From an uncultured Lachnospiraceae bacterium (lineage in GTDB: Bacteria > Bacillota > Clostridia > Lachnospirales > Lachnospiraceae), in contig CAMWJC010000031.1 in assembly GCA_947174495.1 (NCBI GenBank), forward strand, positions 1 to 35,519: 35,519 nucleotides of DNA, in the 5' to 3' direction. The notes under the pieces are model-generated. The model searched no databases. It saw only the letters and a program-made list of their open reading frames with translations, and was not told where the DNA came from. Positions 25,464 to 33,904 of this stretch are shown here, piece by piece. The translations under genes were made by a program, and so were the position numbers. Position 1 is the first letter of the stretch. Each line of letters starts with the position of its first letter.

Positions 25464-28013
25464 TTAATTTTGTGTGATCCTGATGATGTAATCTCTCTGT
25501 TGTCCAAGACTCATGGAGATAAACGGTGCCTGCCATCCGCCTACACGAACATTGATGTGCTTGTACTGTTCCAGTTCCTGATAGAGGGCTTCGTTGTCTT
25601 GAGTGTTAGCAGCATCATAACAGAGTTTATAAATTTTCTGGTAAACATCCTTATTGCCAAATGCCAGGGTAAGCATATTGCCGTTCGTTTCCCTGAATTT
25701 GTCAATCAATCCCACAATATAGGCTTCATTTTTCTGGGACTCATCAATACACAGATCCACAATCGCACCGGCTGATAATCTGTCCATGGGTAAATTCTTA
25801 TAGGACTCAAAAACATTTCCGATTCCCTTGCTGATGGTTCCTGATACAGGGGAGAAGTTGGCTGTCATCGGATCGTTGGAATGTCTGTTTGCAGATGCAA
25901 CAATACCCTTCCCCTGATGCGGGAACTGCTCAAAGGTTCCGCACCCTGCTGTAAAATGCATGTTGAAATTGCGTCCGAAGCGTTCCTTAAAGGAAGCGCC
26001 ATAATATCCTGCAATGCTTCTGAGATGGAGGATCTGCTCCTGCTCAAATGACAATTTCCCGGTATCCTTGTCCGGTGTCAACGGATAAAGGAAGACCGTA
26101 TCCGCCAGCTTTTTGGAATGCTCCACCGCATCACAAAAGGTATTAATAATGAAATTTGCGACTTCATTGGACGCAGCATCACCAAATTTAGGTGAATCCA
26201 CATCGAAGTCGTTTCTCATTTCCAGATACTTTTCCTTCAATTCCACTTGAGACTCATCGGCAGTGAAATCGGCTTTCATAGCTTCACGCACTTCATCCAT
26301 TGTATATTTGTGCTCATCGAATACCCACTTTTTGATTGCACAGGTCGTATTGATCACATCCGGCATACCGATCATAATAGTTCCACCAATATTGTATTCG
26401 GGACCGCCCCACGCCTTATCGCATCCTTTACGCATACAACCTCCCAGTACTGCCGAGTAAAGCGGCGAGGGATTGATGTACTCGTCCATCATATAGCACT
26501 CGTAAAGCGAGAAGGTTGACTGGTCAATAAAGAACTGCATATACTTCTTGAAGGTTTCCTGAAATTCTACATAGTTTGTCACTTCATCGGAAATGAAACT
26601 CAGTTTACCGCCTCTGAGCATTCCGGGATTTGTGTCCAGTGACGCGCCCCGGTTAATGGTACATTGCAGAATCGGCATACAATTGAGCATGCCAAATGTC
26701 CAGTCGGATATTCCATTGAGAATCGGTTCCCAGCATCCATCCACACAGTAATCATTTGCCAGTTTTTGATACTCTTCTCTTTTCTCAGAGGGCACATTGG
26801 TCTTATAATCAAGCAGACTGTTTGTGAGTGCCGGAATTAATACATCATCATTCAAGAGTCCTGGTATATTTGCAGTTTGGTCCAGACACCTGACAATGCA
26901 TTCAATATATTCCCTCGGTGAATCCTTGTGCACTCTGGCATAAATGCCCGGTGTAGAAAGATTAACGTTGGCAAAGGCATTCAGGATAATATAAGTCATC
27001 GGGTTCGTTGCATCCCTGCCCTCCGGAGTCAGACCGCCGACAATTACATTTTGCAGGAAGTTATTGACACCGGCACGCTGATCCAGATAGTAGGGATGAA
27101 TGCCCAGAGCGGCATTGTTATCCATATGATCCTGGGTCATCAGATATTTTGTAGTAATATTTAATCTTCCGGCAGCCTTAATGATAAGACATTCAAACAG
27201 TTCTGTGCATTCCCTGATATACGCCTCATCGTCAATTCTATTTTTATCCAGATATTCATTCAGTACCTGATCCAGTCTTCCGAAAGAAATATAGTTCATG
27301 CTCGCATGAAGCGCTGTGTGGAAGGTACAGATTGCCTGTACTGCCTCATGATAAGTATCCGGGGAATTGGCAGGAACTTTTCTGCAGATTCGTGCAATTT
27401 CCAGAAGCTCTCCGCGGCGCTTTGAGCCGTCTTCATATTTCTGTGCTTCCGCCTCAGCCAAATCCGCATAACGGTTAGAATAATCAATCACCGCCTGACA
27501 GCTTATGGCAACCGATTTGTAAAAATCTATTTTGCCATAAATCTTTTTATCCGCCATTTCCAGTTTCTCTGTTTTTTGTCTGGCCTCCGCGATGATTGCA
27601 TTCAATCCGCCCGCAAACAGGCGATTATAGTCCACTGTGTTGTGTCCGAGCAGAGCCATTTCGGTTTTGTTGGTAAAGGAAGCTACCCGGCGTTCGCTTT
27701 CCGTGAGATAATTCGGGAATACTTTTCCCAGACCGTTTGACCCCATGGGAATCACACCCACGATCAGTTCATCTTCTCCGATCTCGTAAGTGTGTGTATG
27801 TCTGGAACAATTTTCATCTGTCATTTTCGTAAGCATCTCTTCGATGGCGTATGCCTTGCGGATTGCCGCAGACTTGTCGGGATATTTCTCTGCAATGTCC
27901 TCAAATTCCCTACAATCAAACCATTCACTGCTGCGGTCGCTCATGCCCTTTTCGTATAAAGCATCAAGCAATCTTCCTACCCGCTCACTCTTTTGTACCC
28001 AATAATGACTCAT
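25464..28013 (-). CDS. Divergent glycyl radical enzyme (pyruvate formate-lyase superfamily)
   Basis: 849 residues from ATG 28013, chosen because AAAGGAG lies just before it; two in-frame ATGs upstream have no such site. The C-terminal glycyl loop is VRVGGWQAPF followed by an LGQQRDYIIRI segment; the radical sits on the Gly after RV. The thiyl Cys with the neighbouring acid is in GCWEP (about residue 435), equivalent to GCVEP of choline, glycerol and propanediol lyases. GHNTVDYNRLFAGGL near residue 125, ASANRHSNDPMTANFSPVSG and GGPEYNIGG fit the superfamily. The WHD-type segment that follows GCVEP in those enzymes is absent: here it reads ILNGISDWTFG. The reaction is probably a C-N, C-O, C-C or C-S cleavage in the anaerobic cytoplasm, but the substrate class cannot be named. 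Activated by the product of 28051-28971. Confidence 0.9.
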   Translation of the reverse strand: MSHYWVQKSERVGRLLDALYEKGMSDRSSEWFDCREFEDIAEKYPDKSAAIRKAYAIEEMLTKMTDENCSRHTHTYEIGEDELIVGVIPMGSNGLGKVFPNYLTESERRVASFTNKTEMALLGHNTVDYNRLFAGGLNAIIAEARQKTEKLEMADKKIYGKIDFYKSVAISCQAVIDYSNRYADLAEAEAQKYEDGSKRRGELLEIARICRKVPANSPDTYHEAVQAICTFHTALHASMNYISFGRLDQVLNEYLDKNRIDDEAYIRECTELFECLIIKAAGRLNITTKYLMTQDHMDNNAALGIHPYYLDQRAGVNNFLQNVIVGGLTPEGRDATNPMTYIILNAFANVNLSTPGIYARVHKDSPREYIECIVRCLDQTANIPGLLNDDVLIPALTNSLLDYKTNVPSEKREEYQKLANDYCVDGCWEPILNGISDWTFGMLNCMPILQCTINRGASLDTNPGMLRGGKLSFISDEVTNYVEFQETFKKYMQFFIDQSTFSLYECYMMDEYINPSPLYSAVLGGCMRKGCDKAWGGPEYNIGGTIMIGMPDVINTTCAIKKWVFDEHKYTMDEVREAMKADFTADESQVELKEKYLEMRNDFDVDSPKFGDAASNEVANFIINTFCDAVEHSKKLADTVFLYPLTPDKDTGKLSFEQEQILHLRSIAGYYGASFKERFGRNFNMHFTAGCGTFEQFPHQGKGIVASANRHSNDPMTANFSPVSGTISKGIGNVFESYKNLPMDRLSAGAIVDLCIDESQKNEAYIVGLIDKFRETNGNMLTLAFGNKDVYQKIYKLCYDAANTQDNEALYQELEQYKHINVRVGGWQAPFISMSLGQQRDYIIRITQN

Positions 28014-28050
28014 AACCTCTCCTTTCCCGTGCCTTGGCACATCCATAAAA

Positions 28051-28971
28051 TTAATTGATTCTGGTTGCTTGTATTCCTGCATGGCGGAAATATTTCAGAA
28101 TATTTTCCAGTTCCTCATTGCTGGGAATGCATTGATTTAGATCGAGTTCAGCCTCCTTTCCTATTAATTCATAGTAATGATTCATATGTGGATTACATGG
28201 AAGGATTTCCAGTTCCATGATTTCATTCTCAAGTAATATATCCCGAAAAGTACACAATTGCTCTTCTCTATCCGTATATTCTCTGATAACCGGAAGCCTT
28301 GCGATCAGGCGGGGATTTGATGCCTGCCTGAAAATAGCAACCTGACTTTTGCAATTTGATCGAACGGTTTGGGATTCAAAGTCCTGCGGAAGATACACCT
28401 GGCGAAAACCAAGAAGCCAGCAGTCAACATACTGGGCTGCTTCCTGATAAATGGAATCCGGCAACAACATGGAGGTTTCCACACAAGTGTTTACCTGATA
28501 GTCCCTGCACAATTTCAAAAACTCAATGGCTGCTTTATCCTGCAGCAGGGCTTCACCACCGCTTAAAGTGATTCCGCCGCTTTTTTGAACCAGATCTAAC
28601 TGTGGGCGAAGCAACTCAAACAGCTCGCTGGTATCCTGCCTGACTGTAGGTATAGATAAAGCACTATTGGAAGCAGCAACCGTGGAATAGGGGCAGGCAA
28701 AAATACACTTGCCGCAATACGTACATTTGTCCCGATCAATAAAATGTTCTGTTGGAGTGACTTTATGTACTTGGTTAGGGCAGACTGCCTCACATTTTCC
28801 ACACAAATGACACAGGCGCTTCTGAAAAAGTAAAGGGGAAATATCAAATCTCGAATGAGGAGAATGGCACCATGGGCACCGCACAGGGCAGCCTTGCATA
28901 TACACTACGACCCGATTGCCGGGTCCGTCCTTGGTTGACAGCCAGCCGATTGCCCAGTATGCAATTTCCAT
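28051..28971 (-). CDS. Glycyl radical enzyme activating protein (radical SAM)
   Basis: 306 residues. ATG 28971 is chosen over an upstream in-frame start because AGAGGA stands 7 nt before it and the N-terminus then begins directly at MEIAYWAIGWLSTKDGPGN. The radical SAM cluster is CPVRCPWC (CxxxCxxC) near residue 30. An insert with two 4Fe-4S ferredoxin motifs follows (CHLCGKCEAVCP and CTYCGKCIFACP), typical for activases of lyase/dehydratase-type enzymes rather than of pyruvate formate-lyase. SGGEALLQ binds SAM. It makes the 5'-deoxyadenosyl radical that abstracts H from the Gly of the enzyme encoded 37 nt downstream. First gene of the operon. Confidence 0.94.
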   Translation of the reverse strand: MEIAYWAIGWLSTKDGPGNRVVVYMQGCPVRCPWCHSPHSRFDISPLLFQKRLCHLCGKCEAVCPNQVHKVTPTEHFIDRDKCTYCGKCIFACPYSTVAASNSALSIPTVRQDTSELFELLRPQLDLVQKSGGITLSGGEALLQDKAAIEFLKLCRDYQVNTCVETSMLLPDSIYQEAAQYVDCWLLGFRQVYLPQDFESQTVRSNCKSQVAIFRQASNPRLIARLPVIREYTDREEQLCTFRDILLENEIMELEILPCNPHMNHYYELIGKEAELDLNQCIPSNEELENILKYFRHAGIQATRIN

Positions 28972-28998
28972 AAACACATCCTCTCTGCAAGTGAAAAA

Positions 28999-29041
28999 AT
29001 TCGACATAATCTTACATTTATTTTAGCATTTAATGTCGAAT
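28999..29041 (-). promoter_or_regulatory. Inverted repeat upstream of the glycyl radical operon
   Basis: ATTCGACAT at 28999-29007 and ATGTCGAAT at 29033-29041 are perfect 9-bp inverted halves with centres about 34 bp (three turns) apart. A regulator for this operon probably binds here. A promoter is not clear: TTGACC lies upstream at about 29056-29051, but its best -10 is weak. Confidence 0.5.
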
Positions 29042-29094
29042 GCCAGAACGGTCAAAAATGTATTTTGTTATGATTTATTGTTCTTGTCGTCTAA

Positions 29095-29140
29095 CATAAA
29101 AAGGTGTAAAGTCTTGATATTTTAATAGACTTTACACCTT
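29095..29140 (-). terminator. Terminator downstream of the DUF4143 ATPase
   Basis: Perfect 14-bp inverted repeat (AAGGTGTAAAGTCT at 29101, AGACTTTACACCTT to 29140) with a 12-nt loop, followed on the minus strand by TTTTTATG. It separates the ATPase gene from the glycyl radical operon. Confidence 0.88.
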
Positions 29141-29184
29141 GGTTTATGATATTTATTCTTTTTTGTTAATGCCATAAAATCTGT

Positions 29185-30486
29185 TTATATATCAACAGCA
29201 TTCTCTTCCAGCAAGAACTGTTCTATTCCAACATATAAAATACCGTTCTCATCATGCCAAGGAATAATGTCATCCCTTACAACAACTATCTTCCGAAAAG
29301 AATCCGGTACTCGAAGCAATGAATTGATTTCCTGCCTTCTCTTCCCTTCATCGTCAATAGAAAATGCTGACTGAATATAGTAGCGCTTGCTGCCTTTATT
29401 GGCAACAAAATCGACTTCAAGCTGTATTCTTACTTTCTTTCCATCTTTATTTTGAGAATTATACTCAACAACACCTACATCTACATCATATTCTCGTGCC
29501 TGCAATTCATTAAATATGATATTTTCCATAATATGATTCGCTTCCTGCTGTCTGAAATTTAAACGGGCATTGCGAAGTCCCACATCTGTAAAATAGTATT
29601 TCAGTGGTGTATCAATATATTTTTTTCCTTTGATATCATACCGAAATGCTTTATACATAATAAATGCATCTAAAAAATAGTCAAGATATTTACTGATGGT
29701 ATTCGCAGTGACCGAAACCTGTTTTACGCTTTGAAAGGTCTTGGAAAGCTTTGTCGGATTGGTAAGCGATCCTACAGCGGATGATACAATATTCAGTAAA
29801 TCCTCAAGCACAGACTGTTCATTCAAAATTTTGTTGTGTTCTATTACATCTGAAATATATGTCTTTGCAAACAGGTCTTTCAGATATTTACTCTTTTCTT
29901 CATGCGTTTTCTTTGAGAGAACTAATGGCATCCCTCCATAGGTGTAGTACTCCCTCCAAGCATGTCTCTTTTCCCCTTCATATGCAGAATAAAACTCACT
30001 ATATGTCAATGGATTGACTCTGATTTCATCTCCACGGTCTTTAAACTCCGTCAAAATATCAGATGAGAGCATGCGCGAGTTGCTTCCCGTCACATACAAA
30101 TCGACATTTTTAATCTTCATTAATCCCAACAGAACATCGACAAATCCTATTTTGGACTCTGTATCATCAACATAAGGATTTTGTATTTCAGATACTTTTT
30201 GAATTTCATCAATAAAAACATAAAATTTCTGCTCTTTATCAGTAATCTGCTCCCGAATATACTGATCAAGCTCCAACGGATTACGATATTTTGCATTCAT
30301 CACTTCATCTAATGCAAGTTCAATAATATTATCGTTTGAAACTCCAATAGAATTCAAATATTCATGATACAGTTCAAACAAAAGGAATGATTTTCCACAT
30401 CTTCTGATCCCTGTAATAACTTTAATCAGACCATTTTCCTTTTTCGCTATTAGTTTGTTCAGATAGCGATCTCTGTTAACAACCAT
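29185..30486 (-). CDS. AAA ATPase with DUF4143 C-terminus
   Basis: 433 residues from ATG 30486, which has GGGAGGG upstream; a longer in-frame start would run into the operator-like repeat. Walker A TGIRRCGKSFLL, Walker B VFIDEIQK, sensor YVTGSNSRML, then the typical HAWREYYTYGGMPLV segment of the AAA_14 domain. The C-terminal half (about 200-433) is the DUF4143 nuclease-like domain; LEVDFVANKGSKRYYIQSA resembles a PD-(D/E)xK core with D and the ExxxxxQ-like strand. These genes are common and variable in anaerobes; a role in defence or toxin-antitoxin-like control has been suggested, but the function is unclear. It stands alone with its own promoter and terminator. Confidence 0.9.
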   Translation of the reverse strand: MVVNRDRYLNKLIAKKENGLIKVITGIRRCGKSFLLFELYHEYLNSIGVSNDNIIELALDEVMNAKYRNPLELDQYIREQITDKEQKFYVFIDEIQKVSEIQNPYVDDTESKIGFVDVLLGLMKIKNVDLYVTGSNSRMLSSDILTEFKDRGDEIRVNPLTYSEFYSAYEGEKRHAWREYYTYGGMPLVLSKKTHEEKSKYLKDLFAKTYISDVIEHNKILNEQSVLEDLLNIVSSAVGSLTNPTKLSKTFQSVKQVSVTANTISKYLDYFLDAFIMYKAFRYDIKGKKYIDTPLKYYFTDVGLRNARLNFRQQEANHIMENIIFNELQAREYDVDVGVVEYNSQNKDGKKVRIQLEVDFVANKGSKRYYIQSAFSIDDEGKRRQEINSLLRVPDSFRKIVVVRDDIIPWHDENGILYVGIEQFLLEENAVDI

Positions 30487-30500
30487 AAAACCCTCCCGAA

Positions 30501-30611
30501 TTATTTCTGCGGGCATCCGCATTTTTAATCTGAGATAAGTATTTCATATTCATAGAGAAAAGTCAACCGTCTAAAAATTATTTTTGCGGATACCCGCATT
30601 TTTAATTCGAT
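30501..30611. repeat. Two palindromic direct repeats flanking the ATPase promoter
   Basis: About 30 bp at 30501-30530 and again at 30578-30608, each with a GC-rich palindrome (TGCGGGCATCCGCA at 30508-30521; TGCGGATACCCGCA at 30585-30598) inside AT-rich arms. Offset 77 bp. The differences lie mainly in the central four bases, and both palindromes keep TGCGG/CCGCA halves. Confidence 0.8.
30538..30566 (-). promoter_or_regulatory. Promoter of the DUF4143 ATPase
   Basis: Minus strand TTGACT (30566-30561), 17-bp spacer, AATACT (30543-30538). One palindrome lies just after the predicted start site, the other about 20 bp upstream of the -35 box, so a bound protein could cover or loop over the promoter. 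Confidence 0.6.
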
Positions 30612-30626
30612 TTCATGTTGCTGAAT

Positions 30627-30827
30627 TCAAAAGCAGCGGATATCATGCTTTGTGAGCTGTCCTTCTGTTAAATATTCAGCATTCTTCTTATCTTTTGCCA
30701 ATTCATTATATTCTGCTTCAGAAATAGCATCTGCAAAAGTATAATCTTCTTCCAAAACAAACTCAACGAACAGCTTCTTTTGAGCAGGACAATAATATGA
30801 CCAGACGTTCTGTGCGCGCTCAATCAC
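30627..30827 (-). CDS. Small ORF of unknown function, possibly a fragment
   Basis: 66 codons beginning GTG at 30827 with AAAGG five bases upstream. The product starts MIERAQNVWSYYC and is acidic and Glu/Tyr-rich (VEFVLEEDYTFADAISEAEY), ending HDIRCF. I recognise no family. It lies between the ATPase promoter and the HicAB locus without a clear promoter of its own, so it may be the end of a decayed gene. Confidence 0.35.
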   Translation of the reverse strand: MIERAQNVWSYYCPAQKKLFVEFVLEEDYTFADAISEAEYNELAKDKKNAEYLTEGQLTKHDIRCF

Positions 30828-31123
30828 TTCTGCCTTTTTCTGTTATGTTTCAAAGCGAAAATCCGACAGAAACTGTCTTGAACGTGCAGAACGCACACCT
30901 GTTAGAATTCCTTTGATGAATTAATTCTATTGGGTCTTCGAAAAGATGTCAATGTCAATTTTGATTTTAAATTTATGTTTTTTCGTTCATTAGGAAGGAG
31001 CTTTTTATAGCTTCTGAACCGCAATCGTTAAACCGATTTCTGACATTTAGGTCAATATAGATCAAATCAAGTTATATCCATATATAACTGATGGACTAGC
31101 AAAGCCAATCCACCAAAAGCACA

Positions 31124-31564
31124 CTATATATTTCTTCTTACATTTAAAACATTCATCAGCGCTTCCTGTAATACCCTTGAAACATTTATTCCAGCATGTT
31201 CTGCTTCATAATTCAGCCAACTTGGAAGTGCCACATTTCTTCTGACAGTTTTTGTATCAACTTTTTTCCTATATTCTGTAAAGTCAACATCCACATAAGT
31301 CAAAACACCTTTTGAAAAATCAATATCTTCTATGTCCTGCCTTACTTTTTCAATTGCTGCTCCTTGATCTGATGGCACAGGAAGTTTTTCTTTATTGTCT
31401 TCCATTGAAATTCCAGCTAATCCAATAGCATCCCTTGCCATTTCTATAGCATCTGCAAAAGTATCACCTTCTGTAAATATTTCCATATCAGGAACACATA
31501 CTAAAAAAGGGTGTTCAGAACCATCATTCGTATTAACTATAAAAGTTGGATAAACCTGTTTCAT
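31124..31564 (-). CDS. hicB: HicB-type antitoxin
   Basis: 146 residues from ATG 31564, which has AAGGAG eight bases upstream. The N-terminal HicB fold (YPTFIVNTNDGSEHPFLVCVPDM, TEGDTFADAIEMARDAIGL) neutralises the toxin; the C-terminal part (RRNVALPSWLNYEAEHAGIN, then VSRVLQEAL) is a ribbon-helix-helix-like DNA-binding end. It lies 12 nt after the toxin gene in one operon. HicB normally represses the pair; the palindrome in the promoter spacer at 31786 is the likely operator (inference). The 300 nt after it (30828-31123) show no gene. Confidence 0.9.
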   Translation of the reverse strand: MKQVYPTFIVNTNDGSEHPFLVCVPDMEIFTEGDTFADAIEMARDAIGLAGISMEDNKEKLPVPSDQGAAIEKVRQDIEDIDFSKGVLTYVDVDFTEYRKKVDTKTVRRNVALPSWLNYEAEHAGINVSRVLQEALMNVLNVRRNI

Positions 31565-31576
31565 ATAATTCACTCC

Positions 31577-31750
31577 TTACAACAATTTCCATTTTTTCAG
31601 TATCATTCTTGCTAAACTTTCGTTTACTTCCTTATGTCTTGGAACCTTCTCTATATTATTACCTCTTCTATATATGTCATGATTACCACCATGTCTCTCA
31701 AAGGTAAAACCTGCATCTTCAAGTTTCTTGATCAGATCTCTTTGTTTCAT
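31577..31750 (-). CDS. hicA: HicA-type mRNA interferase toxin
   Basis: 57 residues from ATG 31750 (GGGAGG upstream); the longer reading runs across the promoter and is rejected. The sequence MKQRDLIKKLEDAGF, then ERHGGNHDIYRRG carries the HicA dsRBD-like fold with the catalytic His in GGNHDIY, and ends with PRHKEVNESLARMILKK. It cleaves mRNA unless bound by HicB encoded immediately downstream. Toxin first, antitoxin second is the usual hic order. Confidence 0.93.
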   Translation of the reverse strand: MKQRDLIKKLEDAGFTFERHGGNHDIYRRGNNIEKVPRHKEVNESLARMILKKWKLL

Positions 31751-31772
31751 TAGTGTTCCTCCCCAAAGCATT

Positions 31773-31801
31773 ATTATACACACTAATTGCGCAATCGTCA
31801 A
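31773..31801 (-). promoter_or_regulatory. hicAB promoter with operator palindrome
   Basis: Minus strand TTGACG (31801-31796), 17-bp spacer, TATAAT (31778-31773). The spacer contains the perfect palindrome ATTGCGCAAT (31786-31795), and TGTGTATAAACACA lies just upstream at about 31802-31815. HicB or RNA polymerase competition at this site is likely. Confidence 0.8.
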
Positions 31802-31941
31802 TGTGTTTATACACAACTATTACACAATAAAATCACTCATTCATTACTACATTCTAATTAATATAATTGACATATTCTCTATTAACTTGTTTATTTAGCC
31901 CTTGGTGTAAGCTTTCTGCTTAATCCCTGAGTATCGGTCTG

Positions 31942-31974
31942 ACCAAAAAAGAAGGTTCTGGAATCTCCTTCTTT
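31942..31974 (-). terminator. Terminator between IS66 and hicAB
   Basis: AAAGAAGG (31948-31955) and CCTTCTTT (31967-31974) pair around an 11-nt loop; on the minus strand the stem is followed by TTTTTTGG. It would stop any transcript leaving the IS element and so insulate the toxin-antitoxin pair. The rest of 31817-32045 holds no gene I can support; a short open frame runs from the IS edge to a stop near 31936, perhaps the remnant of a disrupted gene. Confidence 0.7.
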
Positions 31975-32045
31975 AATTTAATGACCGTATATCTGTTAAT
32001 TCGGCGGCAAGCAATCAGATTTGCAAGAAGGCAGGCCAAAAAAGT

Positions 32046-32065
32046 GTATCAGGTAAATAACTCGC
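32046..32065. repeat. IS66 terminal inverted repeat, tnpC side
   Basis: 20-bp end, 19 of 20 matching the other end; includes the GTAA common to IS66 termini at 32053. Confidence 0.85.
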
Positions 32066-32072
32066 CTACATG

Positions 32073-32103
32073 AAAAAATATCGCCACCTGATAGAGGTGG
32101 CGA
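32073..32103 (-). terminator. Terminator of the IS66 operon
   Basis: TCGCCACCT and AGGTGGCGA (32081-32103) make a perfect 9-bp stem; on the minus strand TATTTTTTCATG follows. It lies within 10 nt of the tnpC stop codon, inside the element. Confidence 0.85.
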
Positions 32104-32110
32104 GCAAAAT

Positions 32111-33799
32111 TTATCTCTTCAGTTGTTGTTTACAGCAGTCAGGGAATGTCGGCGACCATGGCATTAATTCTGCCAGCTTATCTTCCGGGACATCGTTTCT
32201 TGGATATTCCTTGAGCTGGTCCATCAGATACTGGAAGTATTCATACGGATTCAGTCCATTTGCCTTTGCGGTTTCTGCAATGGAATACATCATGGCACTG
32301 GCTTTTGCACCGTTTTTAGATTCTATGATGTGCCAGCTGTGTTTCCCTACACAGAATTTTTTGATACTTCGCTCAGCATCATTGTTATCCAGCGGTACTT
32401 CCGGATCCTCCAAAAAAGTGCGAAGATACTGTTCCTGATTCAACGAATAATTCAAAGCAGTTCTTAAAGCAGAACTATGATCCAGCCCCGGATTATCCAC
32501 GAATCCTTTTATCCACGAAAAATAAGCATCTACCAGAGGTTTCACGGACTGCTGTCTGTTATCCAGAATCTCCTTTGGTGATGTCCCCTTATACATGTGG
32601 TCTGTATGATAGATTGCGGCAATCCTTTTGACTGCTTCATCAGCTACCTTCTGTCCGGAGGTCATTGCCCTTTTATCACCTGCAGTTTTAACGATATCTG
32701 CAAATTTTCTGCGGGCATGCACCCAACAGCCGGCTACCTTGATATCATCTGCCCTTTCCTTTTGCAGTGTATGATAGGATTGGTATCCGTCCGTTACCAG
32801 TACACCTGTATAGTCCTTCAGATATTCTCCTATGACATAACCGGCTCTCGAACCGTTATCATATTCATAAAGATAAACCGGATGACAACTGTCATGCCCT
32901 GGCGAATGATATACCCACATATAGTCTTTAGACTGTGGATCAGCTACATCTTTTTCTCCGGTCATCTTAAATGGTGATTCATCACAGTGAATCAGATGCG
33001 AGGAAAAGAGTTCTGTTTTCATCATCCGGTGAACGGGTTCCAGATAGTACCTGTGCAGCTTGATCATCCAGCCGGCCATGACTTGGCGGGATATCTGGAT
33101 GCCATCGTATCCATAGCCTTCCGAAATCCGGTTCAGGGGCACTGCATTTACATACTTTGCCGTAAATACAGAAGCTGCCAGGGATGGTGTCAGAATACTA
33201 TGGTTTAGCAGGCGCTTAGGAGCTTCGCCGCGAATGATCTTTGCATCATTTCCATTTCCGGCATATACGCCGATGTGATGCTCTACTACTTCATAGCTGG
33301 CAGGAATGCGTTTGAGCTCTTTATAGACTTCATCCTCAAGCTGGTGCCATCCTTTCGGGAAGGTTTCGTTAAGGGTATCCTCATTGAGGTAATGGGATTC
33401 TGTAGTGGTCTTTATACCTGCAAGGTCAACCGCACGTTTTCCCTTTGGACGTGGTTTTCTTACCGGAACCGTCTCATCTATGGAAGGTTCTTCCGGAAAG
33501 CCGTTTTCCGTAAAGATTTCAGCCTCATTAAAAACATTCGGATTGTCAAGGTCAAAGGAAAGCTGCCCCGAAATCTGCAGGTTCTTTTCAGAACGGGTGC
33601 CAAATCTCTGCTGGGTAAGTATGGTCAGCTGTTCCTTTAAATCTTCCACCTGCTTCAGGAGCTGCTCGTTCTGCTTTTGAATCACAGCTGATTGTTCCGA
33701 AAGAATACGGAAATTTTCATTCTGCTGCAGGAGTAACATAATAATGGTTTCCTTCGGAAGAATATTCAGTTTTTCTTCTGTAAATAACTGATTTTTCAT
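32111..33799 (-). CDS. tnpC: IS66 transposase TnpC (DDE)
   Basis: 562 residues, full length. N-terminal coiled-coil (LLLQQNENFRILSEQSA through QLTILTQQRFGTRSE), then a Zn/helix-turn-helix region and the DDE core: HCDESPFKM, VTDGYQSYH and the final Glu in LDNNDAERSIKKF. The CHPVYLYEYDNGSRAG segment and the C-terminal NPYEYFQYLMDQLKEYP tail are typical of IS66. Catalyses transposition together with TnpA and TnpB. Starts 105 nt after tnpB. Intact, so the element may still move. Confidence 0.96.
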   Translation of the reverse strand: MKNQLFTEEKLNILPKETIIMLLLQQNENFRILSEQSAVIQKQNEQLLKQVEDLKEQLTILTQQRFGTRSEKNLQISGQLSFDLDNPNVFNEAEIFTENGFPEEPSIDETVPVRKPRPKGKRAVDLAGIKTTTESHYLNEDTLNETFPKGWHQLEDEVYKELKRIPASYEVVEHHIGVYAGNGNDAKIIRGEAPKRLLNHSILTPSLAASVFTAKYVNAVPLNRISEGYGYDGIQISRQVMAGWMIKLHRYYLEPVHRMMKTELFSSHLIHCDESPFKMTGEKDVADPQSKDYMWVYHSPGHDSCHPVYLYEYDNGSRAGYVIGEYLKDYTGVLVTDGYQSYHTLQKERADDIKVAGCWVHARRKFADIVKTAGDKRAMTSGQKVADEAVKRIAAIYHTDHMYKGTSPKEILDNRQQSVKPLVDAYFSWIKGFVDNPGLDHSSALRTALNYSLNQEQYLRTFLEDPEVPLDNNDAERSIKKFCVGKHSWHIIESKNGAKASAMMYSIAETAKANGLNPYEYFQYLMDQLKEYPRNDVPEDKLAELMPWSPTFPDCCKQQLKR

Positions 33800-33904
33800 A
33801 CCTCTATTATACCAGAAAAATGGTCAAAAAGCAGCATATTTCTTGACTTTTTCGAGATTTCCGATAACCTATTTAACTGTCAAGGTACCTATAGAAAACG
33901 GGTT

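Noticed and set aside
30501-30611. Possible CRISPR repeat pair
   Set aside because: Only two units, with a promoter between them and palindromes of operator type; no third repeat and no cas genes.
32081-32103. Hairpin near the IS66 end considered as a subterminal transposase site
   Set aside because: It has a T run on the tnpC-transcript side and directly follows the tnpC stop, so a terminator explains it better.
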